A DNA stretch of 64,000 nucleotides from CAZMYM01 sp964620325 (GTDB lineage: Bacteria; Bipolaricaulota; Bipolaricaulia; UBA7950; UBA9294). Both the position numbers and the translations under genes were made by a program. Every line of letters starts with the position of its first letter. Position 1 is the first letter of the stretch. Below the pieces are notes generated by a model that had not been told where the DNA came from, made no database searches, and was given only the letters and a program-made list of their open reading frames with translations. The stretch covers positions 17,047 to 81,046 of the forward strand of contig CAZUIM010000010.1 in assembly GCA_964620325.1 (NCBI GenBank), given 5' to 3'. Shown piece by piece: positions 34,955 through 43,789 of this stretch.

Positions 34955-35434
34955 ATGAAGTTCACCGCCGCAGTCAAGAAGCTCCCAGAGCGGAACGCCG
35001 CCTGCATTCGCCACGTCGGACCATACAACAAGATCGGAGAGGCGATCGAGAGAATCTTCGCCTGGGCCGGACCGAAGGGGCTGATTCAACTCCCGAAGAC
35101 GGAAGTCCTCGCCGTCTACCACGACTGCCCAGAGGAGGTCGCGGAGGCCGAGCTCCGATCGGACGCTTGCATCACCGTCTCCGAGCGAACGAAGGCGGAC
35201 GGCGACGTCAGAACGATGAAGATCCCGGGCGGGCTCTTCGCGGTCGCTCACGTCGAGATCGACCCGGCCGAGTACGGTGATGCGTGGGACAGGCTGGTCG
35301 GCGAATGGATCCCGGAGAACGGATACGAGTCCGACGACGATCGACTGTGCTACGAGGTCTATCTGAACGATCCCGAGGGACACCCGAAGGGAAAGCACAT
35401 CGTCGACATCTGCGAGCCGGTCAAGGAGAAGTAG
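34955..35434 (+). CDS. stand-alone GyrI-like small-molecule-binding protein
   Basis: A 159-residue protein closely similar to the C-terminal half of the AraC regulator just upstream: RNAACIRHVGPYNKIGEAIE, LAVYHDCPE, DACITV, IPGGLFAVAHVEIDPAEYG and GKHIVDICEPV. A gene duplication is clear. GGAGG precedes ATG 34955. GyrI-like stand-alone proteins bind or hydrolyse small cationic compounds, and here it may buffer or detoxify the ligand sensed by the regulator. Its promoter carries the three 21-bp repeats. Confidence 0.9.
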   Translation: MKFTAAVKKLPERNAACIRHVGPYNKIGEAIERIFAWAGPKGLIQLPKTEVLAVYHDCPEEVAEAELRSDACITVSERTKADGDVRTMKIPGGLFAVAHVEIDPAEYGDAWDRLVGEWIPENGYESDDDRLCYEVYLNDPEGHPKGKHIVDICEPVKEK

Positions 35435-35546
35435 ATTTCGAGGATTCCTCGAGCATGGGCGAGCGCGTTCGTGGCGCTTGCCTTCCCTTGGGGGCTTCCT
35501 TGATCGCCGGGAAGCGATCCGCGATGATCCCCAAGAGGAGGACTTC

Positions 35547-36695
35547 ATGCAGTATCGCTCATTCGGCAGACTCGATTGGAGACCCTCGGCCCTCGGATTC
35601 GGCGCGATGCGCCTCCCGACGATCGACGACGATCCGGCGAAGATCGATGAGGAGACGGCGACGCGGATGATCCAAACGGCGATCGACGGCGGCGTGAACT
35701 ACGTCGATACCGCGTGGCCCTACCACAGGGAACAGAGCGAGCCGTTCGTCGGCCGCTGCCTCGAAGACGGCTATCGGGAGCGGGTCAAGCTCGCGACGAA
35801 GATGCCCTCGTGGTTGATCAAAGAGAGAGCGGACTTCGACAGGTACTTGAACGCCCAACTCGAACGCCTCCGAACCGACACGATCGATTTCTATCTCCTG
35901 CACGGACTGAACAAGACCCACTGGCCGCACCTCCGCGACCTCGAGGTGTTGGTGTGGGCGGAGGGGGCGATCGCCGACGGTCGGATCGCTCACCTCGGAT
36001 TCTCGTTCCACGACGACCTCGCGACGTTCAAGGAGATCGTCGACGCCCACGATTGGACATTCTGCCAGATCATGTACAATTACATGGACGTCGACTTTCA
36101 AGCGGGGTGCGAGGGACTCCGTCACGCTGCGGCAAACGGACTCGCCGTGGTGATCATGGAGCCTCTCCGCGGCGGATCTCTGACGCAGACGGCACCGGAG
36201 CCTGTCGCGAGCCTTTGGGCGAGCGCGCCGACGGTCCGGTCGCAGGCCGACTGGGCGCTTCAATGGCTCTGGAACCAGCCGGAGGTCTCACTCTGCCTGT
36301 CCGGCATGTCGACGATGCAGCACGTCGAAGAGAACCTGGCGAGCGCCGAGCGATCCGGCGTCGGATCGCTGACAGAAGAAGAACTGCGTCTTGTCGATCG
36401 CGTCCGGGAGGCGTACCGAGAGCTGTCGCCGGTCCCGTGCACCGACTGCAAGTACTGCCAGCCGTGTCCGAACGGCGTGTCGATTCCGCGCATCTTCGAC
36501 ATCTTCAACCAAGCGAAGATGTACAACGACGAAGCGAGAGCCCGCCGTCGCTACAACCAGCTGTTGAAACCCGAAGAGCGCGCGGACAACTGCGTCGAAT
36601 GCGGCCAGTGCGAGGCGGCGTGCCCACAGCAGATCGAGATCATCGACTGGCTGAAGAGGGCGCACGCCTTCCTGGCGGAGTCCTCCGCCTCCTGA
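35547..36695 (+). CDS. aldo/keto reductase with C-terminal 4Fe-4S domain
   Basis: A 382-residue AKR. The catalytic set is D54, Y59, K85 and H119 (YVDTAWPYH, LATKMP, YLLHGL). The C-terminal 100 residues carry CTDCKYCQPCPNGV and CVECGQCEAACPQQ, two ferredoxin-like motifs (the first has an atypical spacing). This fused family is common in anaerobes and likely passes electrons between ferredoxin and a carbonyl substrate. AGAGGAGG precedes ATG 35547. The RIO kinase begins 2 bases after its stop, suggesting one mRNA. Confidence 0.92.
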   Translation: MQYRSFGRLDWRPSALGFGAMRLPTIDDDPAKIDEETATRMIQTAIDGGVNYVDTAWPYHREQSEPFVGRCLEDGYRERVKLATKMPSWLIKERADFDRYLNAQLERLRTDTIDFYLLHGLNKTHWPHLRDLEVLVWAEGAIADGRIAHLGFSFHDDLATFKEIVDAHDWTFCQIMYNYMDVDFQAGCEGLRHAAANGLAVVIMEPLRGGSLTQTAPEPVASLWASAPTVRSQADWALQWLWNQPEVSLCLSGMSTMQHVEENLASAERSGVGSLTEEELRLVDRVREAYRELSPVPCTDCKYCQPCPNGVSIPRIFDIFNQAKMYNDEARARRRYNQLLKPEERADNCVECGQCEAACPQQIEIIDWLKRAHAFLAESSAS

Positions 36696-36697
36696 CG

Positions 36698-37522
36698 ATG
36701 GAACGGAACCTCGAAGAGATCGACTCCCTCGAGGAGAAGCGCCGAGGTGCCCGGCCGAAAGAGGAAGACGATCTCAACGTCGAGGAGCTCCTCCTCACCG
36801 CGCTCGACCCGCTGATCGAGGATCGACTCCTTCTCGAGGTGGTACGGCCGATCAAGAGCGGGAAGGAGGCGGTCGTCTATCTCTGCCGCGCGGCGCCGTC
36901 GATCGGTCCGGACCTCGTCGCGGCCAAGATCTACCGACCGCACGAACGCCGAAGCTTCAAACGCGACGCCGTCTATCAGCAGGGGCGTGAACGCGGTGCC
37001 CGTCCCGACGCGCGAGAGCTCCGCGCCCACAGCCGGAAGACGACCGGCAGCCGATTGCGGAAGTTCACCGCCTGGATCTCACACGAGATGCGGACCCTGG
37101 AGGTTCTTCACGCGGCGGGGGCCGACGTCCCCAAACCGTTCGTGCACCAGGGACCGGTCATCCTGATGGAGTACATCGGCGATCCGGAGCACCCGGCGCC
37201 GGTTCTCGTGAGCCTGCCGGTCGAGCCGCCTCTCGCAACTCGTATCTACGAGGCGATTCTCCGAAACGTCGAGCTCTTCCTCCAACACCATCGAGTTCAC
37301 GCCGACCTGTCGGCCTACAACGTGCTGTTGTGGGAGGAGAGGGCGACGATCATCGATTTCCCGCAGGCGGTCGATCCTCGGTACAACGACGACGCATTCG
37401 ACCTTCTCCTTCGAGATCTGGAGAACACGAACACGTTCTTCGCCGACCGGGGCGTGGACGTCGTCGACCCGATCGACCACGGGCTTTCGCTCTGGAGAAA
37501 CCACGTCGATCCGAACCGCTAG
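36698..37522 (+). CDS. RIO-type protein kinase/ATPase (second copy)
   Basis: A 274-residue RIO protein: PIKSGKEAVVY P-loop, lysine in LVAAKIYRP, catalytic HADLSAYNVLL and metal loop IIDFPQAVDPR. The glycine usual in HGDLS is alanine here, which may lower activity, though Asp and Asn are kept. It shares little beyond the core with the copy at 13.9 kb. No ribosome site is seen; ATG 36698 lies 2 bases after the aldo/keto reductase stop, so coupled translation is likely. Confidence 0.9.
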   Translation: MERNLEEIDSLEEKRRGARPKEEDDLNVEELLLTALDPLIEDRLLLEVVRPIKSGKEAVVYLCRAAPSIGPDLVAAKIYRPHERRSFKRDAVYQQGRERGARPDARELRAHSRKTTGSRLRKFTAWISHEMRTLEVLHAAGADVPKPFVHQGPVILMEYIGDPEHPAPVLVSLPVEPPLATRIYEAILRNVELFLQHHRVHADLSAYNVLLWEERATIIDFPQAVDPRYNDDAFDLLLRDLENTNTFFADRGVDVVDPIDHGLSLWRNHVDPNR

Positions 37523-37544
37523 TCGGACTCACCGAATCCGGGCT

Positions 37545-37577
37545 CGCACAACCGAGAGATCTCGGCAGACGTGTGCG
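37545..37577. terminator. bidirectional hairpin between convergent RIO and DUF2164 genes
   Basis: Nested dyads CGCACA/TGTGCG (outer) and CCGAG/CTCGG (inner) form a 33-base structure that fills the space between the two stops. No U-run on either side. Confidence 0.5.
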
Positions 37578-37826
37578 CTAGCGCGTCCAGAACTGGAACT
37601 CCGGCTCGAAGCAGACCCCGTCGATCTCGTCGACGACGTCGCTCAAATGACTCCTGACGTCGAAGATCGCCCGATTGTAGACGCTCGGCCCGATCTCCTC
37701 GAGAACGAAGCGCAGGACGAGGCTTGACTTCAGATCTCCGATATCGAGTTCCAACTCCTCGCGGAAGAACTCCACAATCGATTCGCGGAGGCGCCCTTCT
37801 GTCTCGTGATCCAACTCGATCGTCAC
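37578..37826 (-). CDS. DUF2164 family protein
   Basis: An 82-residue protein matching DUF2164: TIELDHETEGRLRESIVEFF, ELDIGDLKSSLVLRFVLEEI, GPSVYNRAIFD and CFEPEFQFW. Function unknown; the family is widespread and small. GTG 37826 is chosen because it fits the family start and GGGAGA lies upstream; the frame to 37952 is not protein-like. Confidence 0.87.
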   Translation of the reverse strand: MTIELDHETEGRLRESIVEFFREELELDIGDLKSSLVLRFVLEEIGPSVYNRAIFDVRSHLSDVVDEIDGVCFEPEFQFWTR

Positions 37827-37924
37827 GTTCTCTCCCACCGTTGACCTGCCGACAGGATACGCCGGGCCCCAAGATGCGGGCAACGTGCCGGGAGGAAACC
37901 GGAGGGATGAATCCCGATCCTCAG

Positions 37925-37952
37925 TTGAACTCTCCCCGGGAGTGGCTAGCAT
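37925..37952 (+). promoter_or_regulatory. promoter of the GH31 gene
   Basis: TTGAAC (37925-37930), 16 bases, TAGCAT (37947-37952). Transcription would start near 37959, with the ribosome site GGGGGG about 10 bases on. Confidence 0.45.
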
Positions 37953-37976
37953 GTGGCATGAGGGGGGACGCGGGAC

Positions 37977-40115
37977 GTGCGAAGCGGTCGGTGGACTCGT
38001 GGTTGCGGGATCGCATTCACCGCCGCCATCTTCCTCTTGACCGCTTCCACGGGATCTGTGCTCGGCGTGCCGACCGTCATCCGAGACCCGTTCTCCATCG
38101 CGTTCCCGGAGACGGAACTCCCGTCGCTCGCCGCCGACGGCCGACCGGCCTTCTACCTGATCAGCGCAGGCCGCCGGATCGAGTTGGTCGGTCCGCCGCT
38201 TGTCGGCTCCGACGCAGGAGGACCCCGGTGGGCCTTTGCGACCGAGGATGGGCGGAAGGCGAAGGTGAGAATCGAAGACGGTCCCGAGCGGACGGTTCGG
38301 ATCGTCTTCACCGTCGAAGGAACCGGCGAGTTCGAGAGACTCGGCGTGGCCCTTCGCGTGACGGAGACCGAAGGCTTCTACGGACTGATGGAGCGCGTCG
38401 TCCAGGGAAGCCAGGGCCTCTCGTGGGCGCCGGGAATGACCGAAGCGCTGAACCTACGCGGACAGACGGTCGATCTCTACACCCTTCCGACCGTCTCGAT
38501 CTACGCCCCGTTCTTCGTCTCATCGAGCGGCTACGGCCTCTTCGTCGAGAGCGATTGGCCGGGAACGTACCGGTTCGGGGTCGACGCCGACCGACGTCGA
38601 CGGCCGACCGAGGTTTCGATCGAGCAGGAGGGACCCGAGCTCTCTCTGCTTCTCCTCCCTGGACCGACGCCGATCGACGTGGTCGAGCGATACGCCCGAC
38701 TGACCGGCTTGCCGCTCCTGCCGCCCGAGTTCATCTTCGGACCCGGCCGATGGCGAGACGTCGTTTGGGACCTTCCGCGCTTCTACGACGGCACCCCGTA
38801 CGCGGGGCCGTACAACTCGATGATCGTCGAGGACGCTCTGATGATGGAGGCGCTCGGCATTCCGTGCCGATGGATCGTCGTCGATCGACCTTGGGCGTCC
38901 GGCACGTTCGGCTACGGAGACATGACCTTCGACGAGAACCGCCTTCCCGAGTTCGAGGGGATGATCGATTGGCTCGCCTCACGAGGCATCGCGACGCTCC
39001 TCTGGCTCGGACCTTGGGTGATGGACGGCCAACGGGACGAGGCGATCTCCAAGGGATTCGACGTGCCCCTGACGCTCCCGTACCTGGTGAACGCCGCGTT
39101 GATCGACTTCACCAATGCGGACGCCCGCGCCTGGTGGATCGATGAGATCGAGCCGCTGTTCGAGACCGGGATCTCCGGATTCAAGCTCGACCGTGGAGAG
39201 GAGAAGCCGCCGGACGGCCAGCTGTTCAGAGGCTCCTACGCCGATGGGACCTCGTACCGTGAGGGACACAACGCGTACCCGCTCTGGTTCGCCCAGGCGG
39301 CACACGAGGCGGCGGATTCCGCCGGGGTCGAGGAGTTCGTTTCGTTCTATCGCGCCGGGTGGGCCGGCAGCTCGCAGTACACGGTCGCCTGGGGCGGGGA
39401 CACCGACCCGTCGCTCTTGGGACTCCGATCGGCGGTCATCGCCGTTCAACGTGCCGCCTTCCTGAACACGCCGGTCTGGGGGTCGGACACCGGCGGCTAC
39501 AACGAGCGTCCGCCTCGTGAGGCGCTCGCTCGATGGCTCGCATTCTCCGCCTTCTGCCCGATCATGGAGGTCGGACCGATGGCGAACCTCGCTCCCTGGT
39601 CGTGGCTCCCGGACGGAAGCACCAAGGTGCTTTCCGAAGCGGGCTACACCTTCGACACCGTCTACGATGAAGAGTTGCTGGCCATCTGGGCGACCTACGC
39701 TCGGATTCACGCTGACCTCGTCGACACGATTCACGCTCTCGCCGAGACAGCACACGAGCGAGGAACGCCGATCGTCCGGCCGCTGATTCTCGCGTATCCG
39801 GACGACGCTCGGTTCGTCGACGCGTTCGCACAGTACCTCCTCGGTCCGGACATTCTGGTCCGTCCCGTCTGGGAGGAACGGGTCGAGGCTGTCGACGTGC
39901 TTCTTCCGGAGGGAGTCTGGGTCGATGCGTGGTCCGGCGAGGCTCATGCCGGTCCGACGAGCGTCACGGTCGACGTCCCACTCCATGTGATCCCCGTTTT
40001 CACCCGCGAAGGATCGAGCATCGAGCTGGACGACCTGAGTGAGCGCTGGGACAATGCACGGACCGACGTCGAGAAACGTCCGAACCTCGGCGAGCTGTCA
40101 CGAGTCGCCCCGTAG
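37977..40115 (+). CDS. secreted glycoside hydrolase family 31 (alpha-glucosidase/xylosidase-like)
   Basis: A 712-residue protein with a signal peptide (residues 1-30), an N-terminal beta-sandwich, a TIM barrel and a C-terminal beta domain. The nucleophile aspartate is in GFKLDRGEE near residue 405 and the acid/base in WGGDTD near 475. WGSDTGGY and GPDILVRPV are further GH31 marks. The family cleaves alpha-linked glucosides, xylosides or sulfoquinovosides; the exact sugar is not evident. The start is GTG 37977. A second secreted gene follows after 18 bases. Confidence 0.9.
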   Translation: MRSGRWTRGCGIAFTAAIFLLTASTGSVLGVPTVIRDPFSIAFPETELPSLAADGRPAFYLISAGRRIELVGPPLVGSDAGGPRWAFATEDGRKAKVRIEDGPERTVRIVFTVEGTGEFERLGVALRVTETEGFYGLMERVVQGSQGLSWAPGMTEALNLRGQTVDLYTLPTVSIYAPFFVSSSGYGLFVESDWPGTYRFGVDADRRRRPTEVSIEQEGPELSLLLLPGPTPIDVVERYARLTGLPLLPPEFIFGPGRWRDVVWDLPRFYDGTPYAGPYNSMIVEDALMMEALGIPCRWIVVDRPWASGTFGYGDMTFDENRLPEFEGMIDWLASRGIATLLWLGPWVMDGQRDEAISKGFDVPLTLPYLVNAALIDFTNADARAWWIDEIEPLFETGISGFKLDRGEEKPPDGQLFRGSYADGTSYREGHNAYPLWFAQAAHEAADSAGVEEFVSFYRAGWAGSSQYTVAWGGDTDPSLLGLRSAVIAVQRAAFLNTPVWGSDTGGYNERPPREALARWLAFSAFCPIMEVGPMANLAPWSWLPDGSTKVLSEAGYTFDTVYDEELLAIWATYARIHADLVDTIHALAETAHERGTPIVRPLILAYPDDARFVDAFAQYLLGPDILVRPVWEERVEAVDVLLPEGVWVDAWSGEAHAGPTSVTVDVPLHVIPVFTREGSSIELDDLSERWDNARTDVEKRPNLGELSRVAP

Positions 40116-40133
40116 GGGAGAAAGGATGGATCC

Positions 40134-40943
40134 ATGGCGCTGGTGAATCGACACGGGTCCGGAGAACACCGGGAGTCTCTCGTCGCCGCTCTCGCGGTCG
40201 CCCTCCTGCTGCCACTTGCCGCTCTGGCGATGGAGGCCGACCCACCCGATCTCTCCGGTACGTGGGCGACCATCCTCTTCTATCCGGAGATCGCCCGCAT
40301 CCCGTTCATCGGAGAGATCTCGATCACCGCCGTTGTCAGCGTGCTCTCGGAAGTCGAGCAGGTCGGGACCGACGTGACGCTCTTCGACACCTACTGCAAC
40401 ACGGAAGTACTCACCAGCTCGCCGATCCTCACGACCGAGATCCCGGATCGAGTGATGGACTCGCTCGACCCGGATCCACGCACGGGCGAGCTCCAGAGAC
40501 GCGACGACGAGTGGCATCTCGTTCAGGACTGGCATCTCGAGGTGCGGGGGGCGATGCTGGACGATCCGGAGAACGATCCGCTTCCGACGAGTCGGTTCGA
40601 CTCCCGCCTGGTCGATATGGATCGTGACGGCCATCCGGGGTTCACGGTTCCGGTCTCCGCCCTCGGCCTCGTCGCGGGTGACACCTACGTCGTGCAGCGG
40701 CTCCGCTATCGACTGGCCGGAGGCATTCTCACGTCGCACCGGATCGAGGGAGCGGTCGAGTGGACGAGCGAGCAGGTGATCGTCGACGCGACCGACGCGT
40801 TCCTGACGACGCTGTTCACACAGCGGCACGATCCCGATCCCCTGAATCACCGGTTCGTCATGCTGCGCCTCCCCGACCGGGCCTCCTGTGAAGACGTCGT
40901 CGTCGTCTTCGAAGGCGTCTTGGCGCCCGACGCCGGAGAATAG
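40134..40943 (+). CDS. secreted protein of unknown function (paralogue of 22328-23089)
   Basis: A 269-residue exported protein: signal peptide (AALAVALLLPLAALAMEA), then PPDLSGTWATILFYPE, DPENDPLPTSRFDSR, VDMDRDGHPGFTV, GDTYVVQRLRYRL and HRIEGAVEWTSEQ. These blocks occur in the same order in the 22.3-kb gene. A D-x-D-x-DG loop may bind calcium. AGGATGG lies before ATG 40134. It is likely co-transcribed with the GH31 gene 18 bases upstream. Function unknown. Confidence 0.82.
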   Translation: MALVNRHGSGEHRESLVAALAVALLLPLAALAMEADPPDLSGTWATILFYPEIARIPFIGEISITAVVSVLSEVEQVGTDVTLFDTYCNTEVLTSSPILTTEIPDRVMDSLDPDPRTGELQRRDDEWHLVQDWHLEVRGAMLDDPENDPLPTSRFDSRLVDMDRDGHPGFTVPVSALGLVAGDTYVVQRLRYRLAGGILTSHRIEGAVEWTSEQVIVDATDAFLTTLFTQRHDPDPLNHRFVMLRLPDRASCEDVVVVFEGVLAPDAGE

Positions 40944-41019
40944 CGACCGACCGTTGCGTCTTCCGATTCGAACCGCTACCGTAGGCCGTCGGCCGAAATG
41001 CCGGAAGGAGGTTGGGAGC

Positions 41020-41799
41020 ATGCGCCTGCTTCAAGCCAAGACGGGTCTGGTCTTCGGTGTTGCCAACGAGCGGAGCATCGCGTGGCACATCGCGAAGAAC
41101 GTCATCGCCCACGGCGGAACGTGCGCGTTCGCACACCTTCCGGGCGAGAGGATGGAAGAACGCGTCAAGAAGGCACTCGACGCACTCGACCTTCCGTCGC
41201 CGTGGACCTTTCCTTGTGATGCGTCGAAGGACGCGGAGCTCGATGCGCTCTTCGACGCCGTGAGCGAGGAGCTCGGCTCGATCGATTTCGTCGTCCATTC
41301 GATCGCCTACGCCGATCGGAAGTACCTGAAGGAGGGCACCTTTTCTTCGACGCCGCGTGCGGTCTTTCAGCAAGCGCTCGATATCTCGGCGTTCACACTG
41401 GTGGCCATCGCGAACCGGGCGCGGCTGCTCATGCCGAACGGCGGCTCGATCCTGGCGCTCTCCTACTACGGCGCGGAGAAGGCGGCCCCGGGCTACAACG
41501 TGATGGGGGTAGCCAAGTCGGCGCTCGAATCGAGCGTACGTTACCTCGCCGCAGAACTCGGTGAGGTCGGGATTCGGGTCAACGCACTCTCCGCCGGTCC
41601 CTGCCGCACGCTGTCGGCGATGGCCGTCGGCGGGATTGACGTGATGCTCGACAAGATGAAAGAGACGGCGCCGCTTCGGCGCAACATCGAAACCGACGAG
41701 GTCGGCAAAGCGGCCGTCTACCTGCTCTCCGACTTGGCCTCCGGCGTCACCGGCGAGACCCACCACGTCGACGCCGGCTACAACGCCATCGTGACGTGA
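41020..41799 (+). CDS. fabI: enoyl-[acyl-carrier-protein] reductase FabI
   Basis: A 259-residue short-chain dehydrogenase with FabI marks: N-terminal GLVFGVANERSIAWHIA, HSIAYADR, and catalytic Tyr159/Lys166 (YNVMGVAK, spacing Y-x6-K). It ends with VTGETHHVDAGYN. It performs the last reduction of each fatty-acid elongation cycle with NAD(P)H. GGAAGGAGG precedes ATG 41020. No other fab gene is adjacent. Confidence 0.94.
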   Translation: MRLLQAKTGLVFGVANERSIAWHIAKNVIAHGGTCAFAHLPGERMEERVKKALDALDLPSPWTFPCDASKDAELDALFDAVSEELGSIDFVVHSIAYADRKYLKEGTFSSTPRAVFQQALDISAFTLVAIANRARLLMPNGGSILALSYYGAEKAAPGYNVMGVAKSALESSVRYLAAELGEVGIRVNALSAGPCRTLSAMAVGGIDVMLDKMKETAPLRRNIETDEVGKAAVYLLSDLASGVTGETHHVDAGYNAIVT

Positions 41800-42051
41800 T
41801 CTCGGACGGCATGAGATTCTCTACACCCGCATCTCTTGGCAAGACACCGCCGAGGTCCTCGGAACGTCCGTAGCCGAAGTCAAACGGCCGATCGCTTCGG
41901 ACAGCAGCCCCTCGCGGCATGACCACGATCCGAAGCGCCGCGTCTCGAACGCCTCGCCGAGGAGCCGAACGCATCCACGTGATCCTCCAGTTCTGAGGCC
42001 CAGCGGATCGGCGACGGGCGATTCCTCGAGCATCCCGCCTCCCTCTCGTTC
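41800..42051. other. 252-bp region, possible HTH remnant
   Basis: No supported gene. From 41813 the plus strand reads EILYTRISWQDTAEVLGTSV then AEVKRP, which resembles a sigma region 4-type HTH, but there is no start and the homology ends at once. A 70-residue minus frame (41821-42033) has a ribosome site but no recognised features. Confidence 0.35.
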
Positions 42052-42855
42052 TCAGCCGACGGAAGACGCAAGGTCGTCGACCGAGACGTCCGGGTGGTGA
42101 TAGCGTCGACGACGCTCGGTCCTGCCCGGAATCTGAATCGCCTCGGCCGGGCAGAAATGCAGACAGGCGAAGCACTGCTCGCACTCGTGGTGCCAGACGG
42201 GTCGCCCGCCCTCGAGCCGGATGTTGTCGACCGGGCAAACGCGGGCACAAACGCCGCAGCTCGTGCAGGCGTCGGTCACGACGAACCGTTCGTCGCGCGT
42301 TCGACAGGTCCGCGCGAACCGATGGCCGACCAACGCGTAAATGAGGGCGAACAGAGGGAAAAGAATGAGACTTCCGACCGCTCGCCGCTTCCGCTTCGAC
42401 GCAACGACCCTGGAGACCCGTTTGGCGATGCGCTCAGCACGATCGACCATCCGGCGCGCGGCCTTGGACCCGGCTGCGTTGTACGCGGCGATGTAGTTTC
42501 CGGGGGTTCTGATCGCGAACTCGGCGTCGAGGCTCTTTCCTCCGCGTCGGAAGAGACGTCGAGCCTGAAGAATCGCGACTCCAGGCATCCCGCCCATCGT
42601 CAGGACGAGGAAGGCGTAGTCGACGTTCGAGGTGTCGATCTGCTCGATGAACTCCCTCACGATCAGCGGGAGGCCATAGAAGTACACGGGACAGACGATA
42701 CCGACCGTCCCAGCGGCGTGGAACCGCGCCTCCTTCATCGTCTGGACGAGGTGGATCAGCTCCACCTTCCCGAGTTCGCTCGCGATCGTTCGTGCAACGG
42801 CGAGGGAGTTCCCCGTTCCCGAGAACCAGTAGATGACGCTCGACGCGCCGCTCAT
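42052..42855 (-). CDS. EFR1-type flavodoxin/ferredoxin fusion protein
   Basis: A 267-residue protein: flavodoxin-like FMN loop YWFSGTGNSLAVARTIA at the start, VCPVYFYGLPLIVREFI, then a hydrophobic segment (SLILFPLFALIYALVGHRF) and two C-terminal ferredoxin motifs (CTSCGVCARVCP, CEQCFACLHFCP). This is the EFR1 family layout of anaerobes, an electron carrier of unknown partners. GGAGGTG precedes ATG 42855; the frame to 42942 is excluded. Confidence 0.9.
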   Translation of the reverse strand: MSGASSVIYWFSGTGNSLAVARTIASELGKVELIHLVQTMKEARFHAAGTVGIVCPVYFYGLPLIVREFIEQIDTSNVDYAFLVLTMGGMPGVAILQARRLFRRGGKSLDAEFAIRTPGNYIAAYNAAGSKAARRMVDRAERIAKRVSRVVASKRKRRAVGSLILFPLFALIYALVGHRFARTCRTRDERFVVTDACTSCGVCARVCPVDNIRLEGGRPVWHHECEQCFACLHFCPAEAIQIPGRTERRRRYHHPDVSVDDLASSVG

Positions 42856-42905
42856 CTCTCGTTCACCTCCCTGATCGATTCTAGCCGAACGAGGGACGAG
42901 GATGC

Positions 42906-42929
42906 TGGGCTCCGCTCCCGCGGAGCCCA
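42906..42929 (-). terminator. hairpin terminator after the secreted helical protein gene
   Basis: A 10-bp perfect stem (TGGGCTCCGC / GCGGAGCCCA) with loop TCCC, 20 bases downstream of that minus-strand gene and upstream of the EFR1 start. No U-run. Confidence 0.5.
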
Positions 42930-42948
42930 CCGGATGGAGCACGAAGGG

Positions 42949-43614
42949 CTAGCGTCTCGGGAAGCGGTAGAGGATGAATCCGTCAAATCGGAAGAGGAGA
43001 TCCTCGAGCCGTTCGACCAGTCGAGCGAGCGCCGGGAAAGCCGTCTCCGGTTCGACCCGCCTGGCAAGATCGGCGATCCGCCGTCCGAGCACGCGGGCCG
43101 CCCGATGCACAGCGCCCTCGAGTTGCTCGTACTCCTCCGGGCTCATCCCGATCGACGCCTCAATGATCCGGCTATCGAGCCAGCCCCGGAGGTCTTCGAC
43201 CGCTTCCTCGGCGTTCGGTCGCTCCGGGGGCCTCGTTGTCGACTCGACGATCTCCTCGAGGATTTGGACAGATCGATGGAGTCGCAGATCGAGCTCGACG
43301 GTTCGTGTCCTCGGCGCTTCTTCGTCCAGTTCTTCACGCGGACGTTCGAGGAGCTCGATGATCCGCTCGATCGCTTCGATCGCCCGCTCGACGCTTTCTT
43401 CGAGCCGTTCGGCCGCCGGACGCTCGAGCGCGACGAGCTCGGACTCCAATCGCCGGAGAAGGTCGGAGAGCCGGTCGAGGGTCGCTTCCAGTCTCCCCCC
43501 TCCATCCTGACGGGGTTCCGCGACGGCCATCCCGACGGGGATCGCAGTCACGAGCAACAGGCCGACCAACGTGAGAACGCCGAGGCGCCTTCGCGAGTGC
43601 TTCGATCGTTTCAT
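42949..43614 (-). CDS. secreted helical protein of unknown function
   Basis: A 221-residue product with a signal peptide (LGVLTLVGLLLVTAIPVGMA) and then almost entirely charged amphipathic helix (RLSDLLRRLESELVALER, RAIEAIERIIELLERPREEL), so a coiled-coil or helical-bundle exported protein. AGGAGG precedes ATG 43614. It is divergent from the membrane-anchored regulator at 43790. No named family is recognised. Confidence 0.78.
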   Translation of the reverse strand: MKRSKHSRRRLGVLTLVGLLLVTAIPVGMAVAEPRQDGGGRLEATLDRLSDLLRRLESELVALERPAAERLEESVERAIEAIERIIELLERPREELDEEAPRTRTVELDLRLHRSVQILEEIVESTTRPPERPNAEEAVEDLRGWLDSRIIEASIGMSPEEYEQLEGAVHRAARVLGRRIADLARRVEPETAFPALARLVERLEDLLFRFDGFILYRFPRR

Positions 43615-43754
43615 GCTTCCTCCTTTGAGGTGCCGCGCATGGTGCGCGACACGCGCCGTCCGAGATCTAGGGAGACGGCGATCAACCGTATGAGCCGGCG
43701 GATCAAGGAGGAACCGCGATTCGGTCAACGTCCCGTCAACGTGCGATGACCGTC

Positions 43755-43783
43755 TTGTCGGCGCGTCAGTCCCCGCCTACCCT
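43755..43783 (+). promoter_or_regulatory. promoter of the membrane regulator (leaderless type)
   Basis: TTGTCG (43755-43760), 17-base spacer, TACCCT (43778-43783), then 6 bases to GTG 43790. No ribosome site can fit. Confidence 0.6.
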
Positions 43784-43789
43784 GTCGAT

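Noticed and set aside
40962..40978. GATTCGAACC as reverse tRNA T-loop
   Set aside because: Flanking bases do not form a T-stem and no tRNA body follows.
42094..43749. 551-residue plus-strand frame
   Set aside because: Antisense to the EFR1 and secreted helical protein genes, with low-complexity composition.
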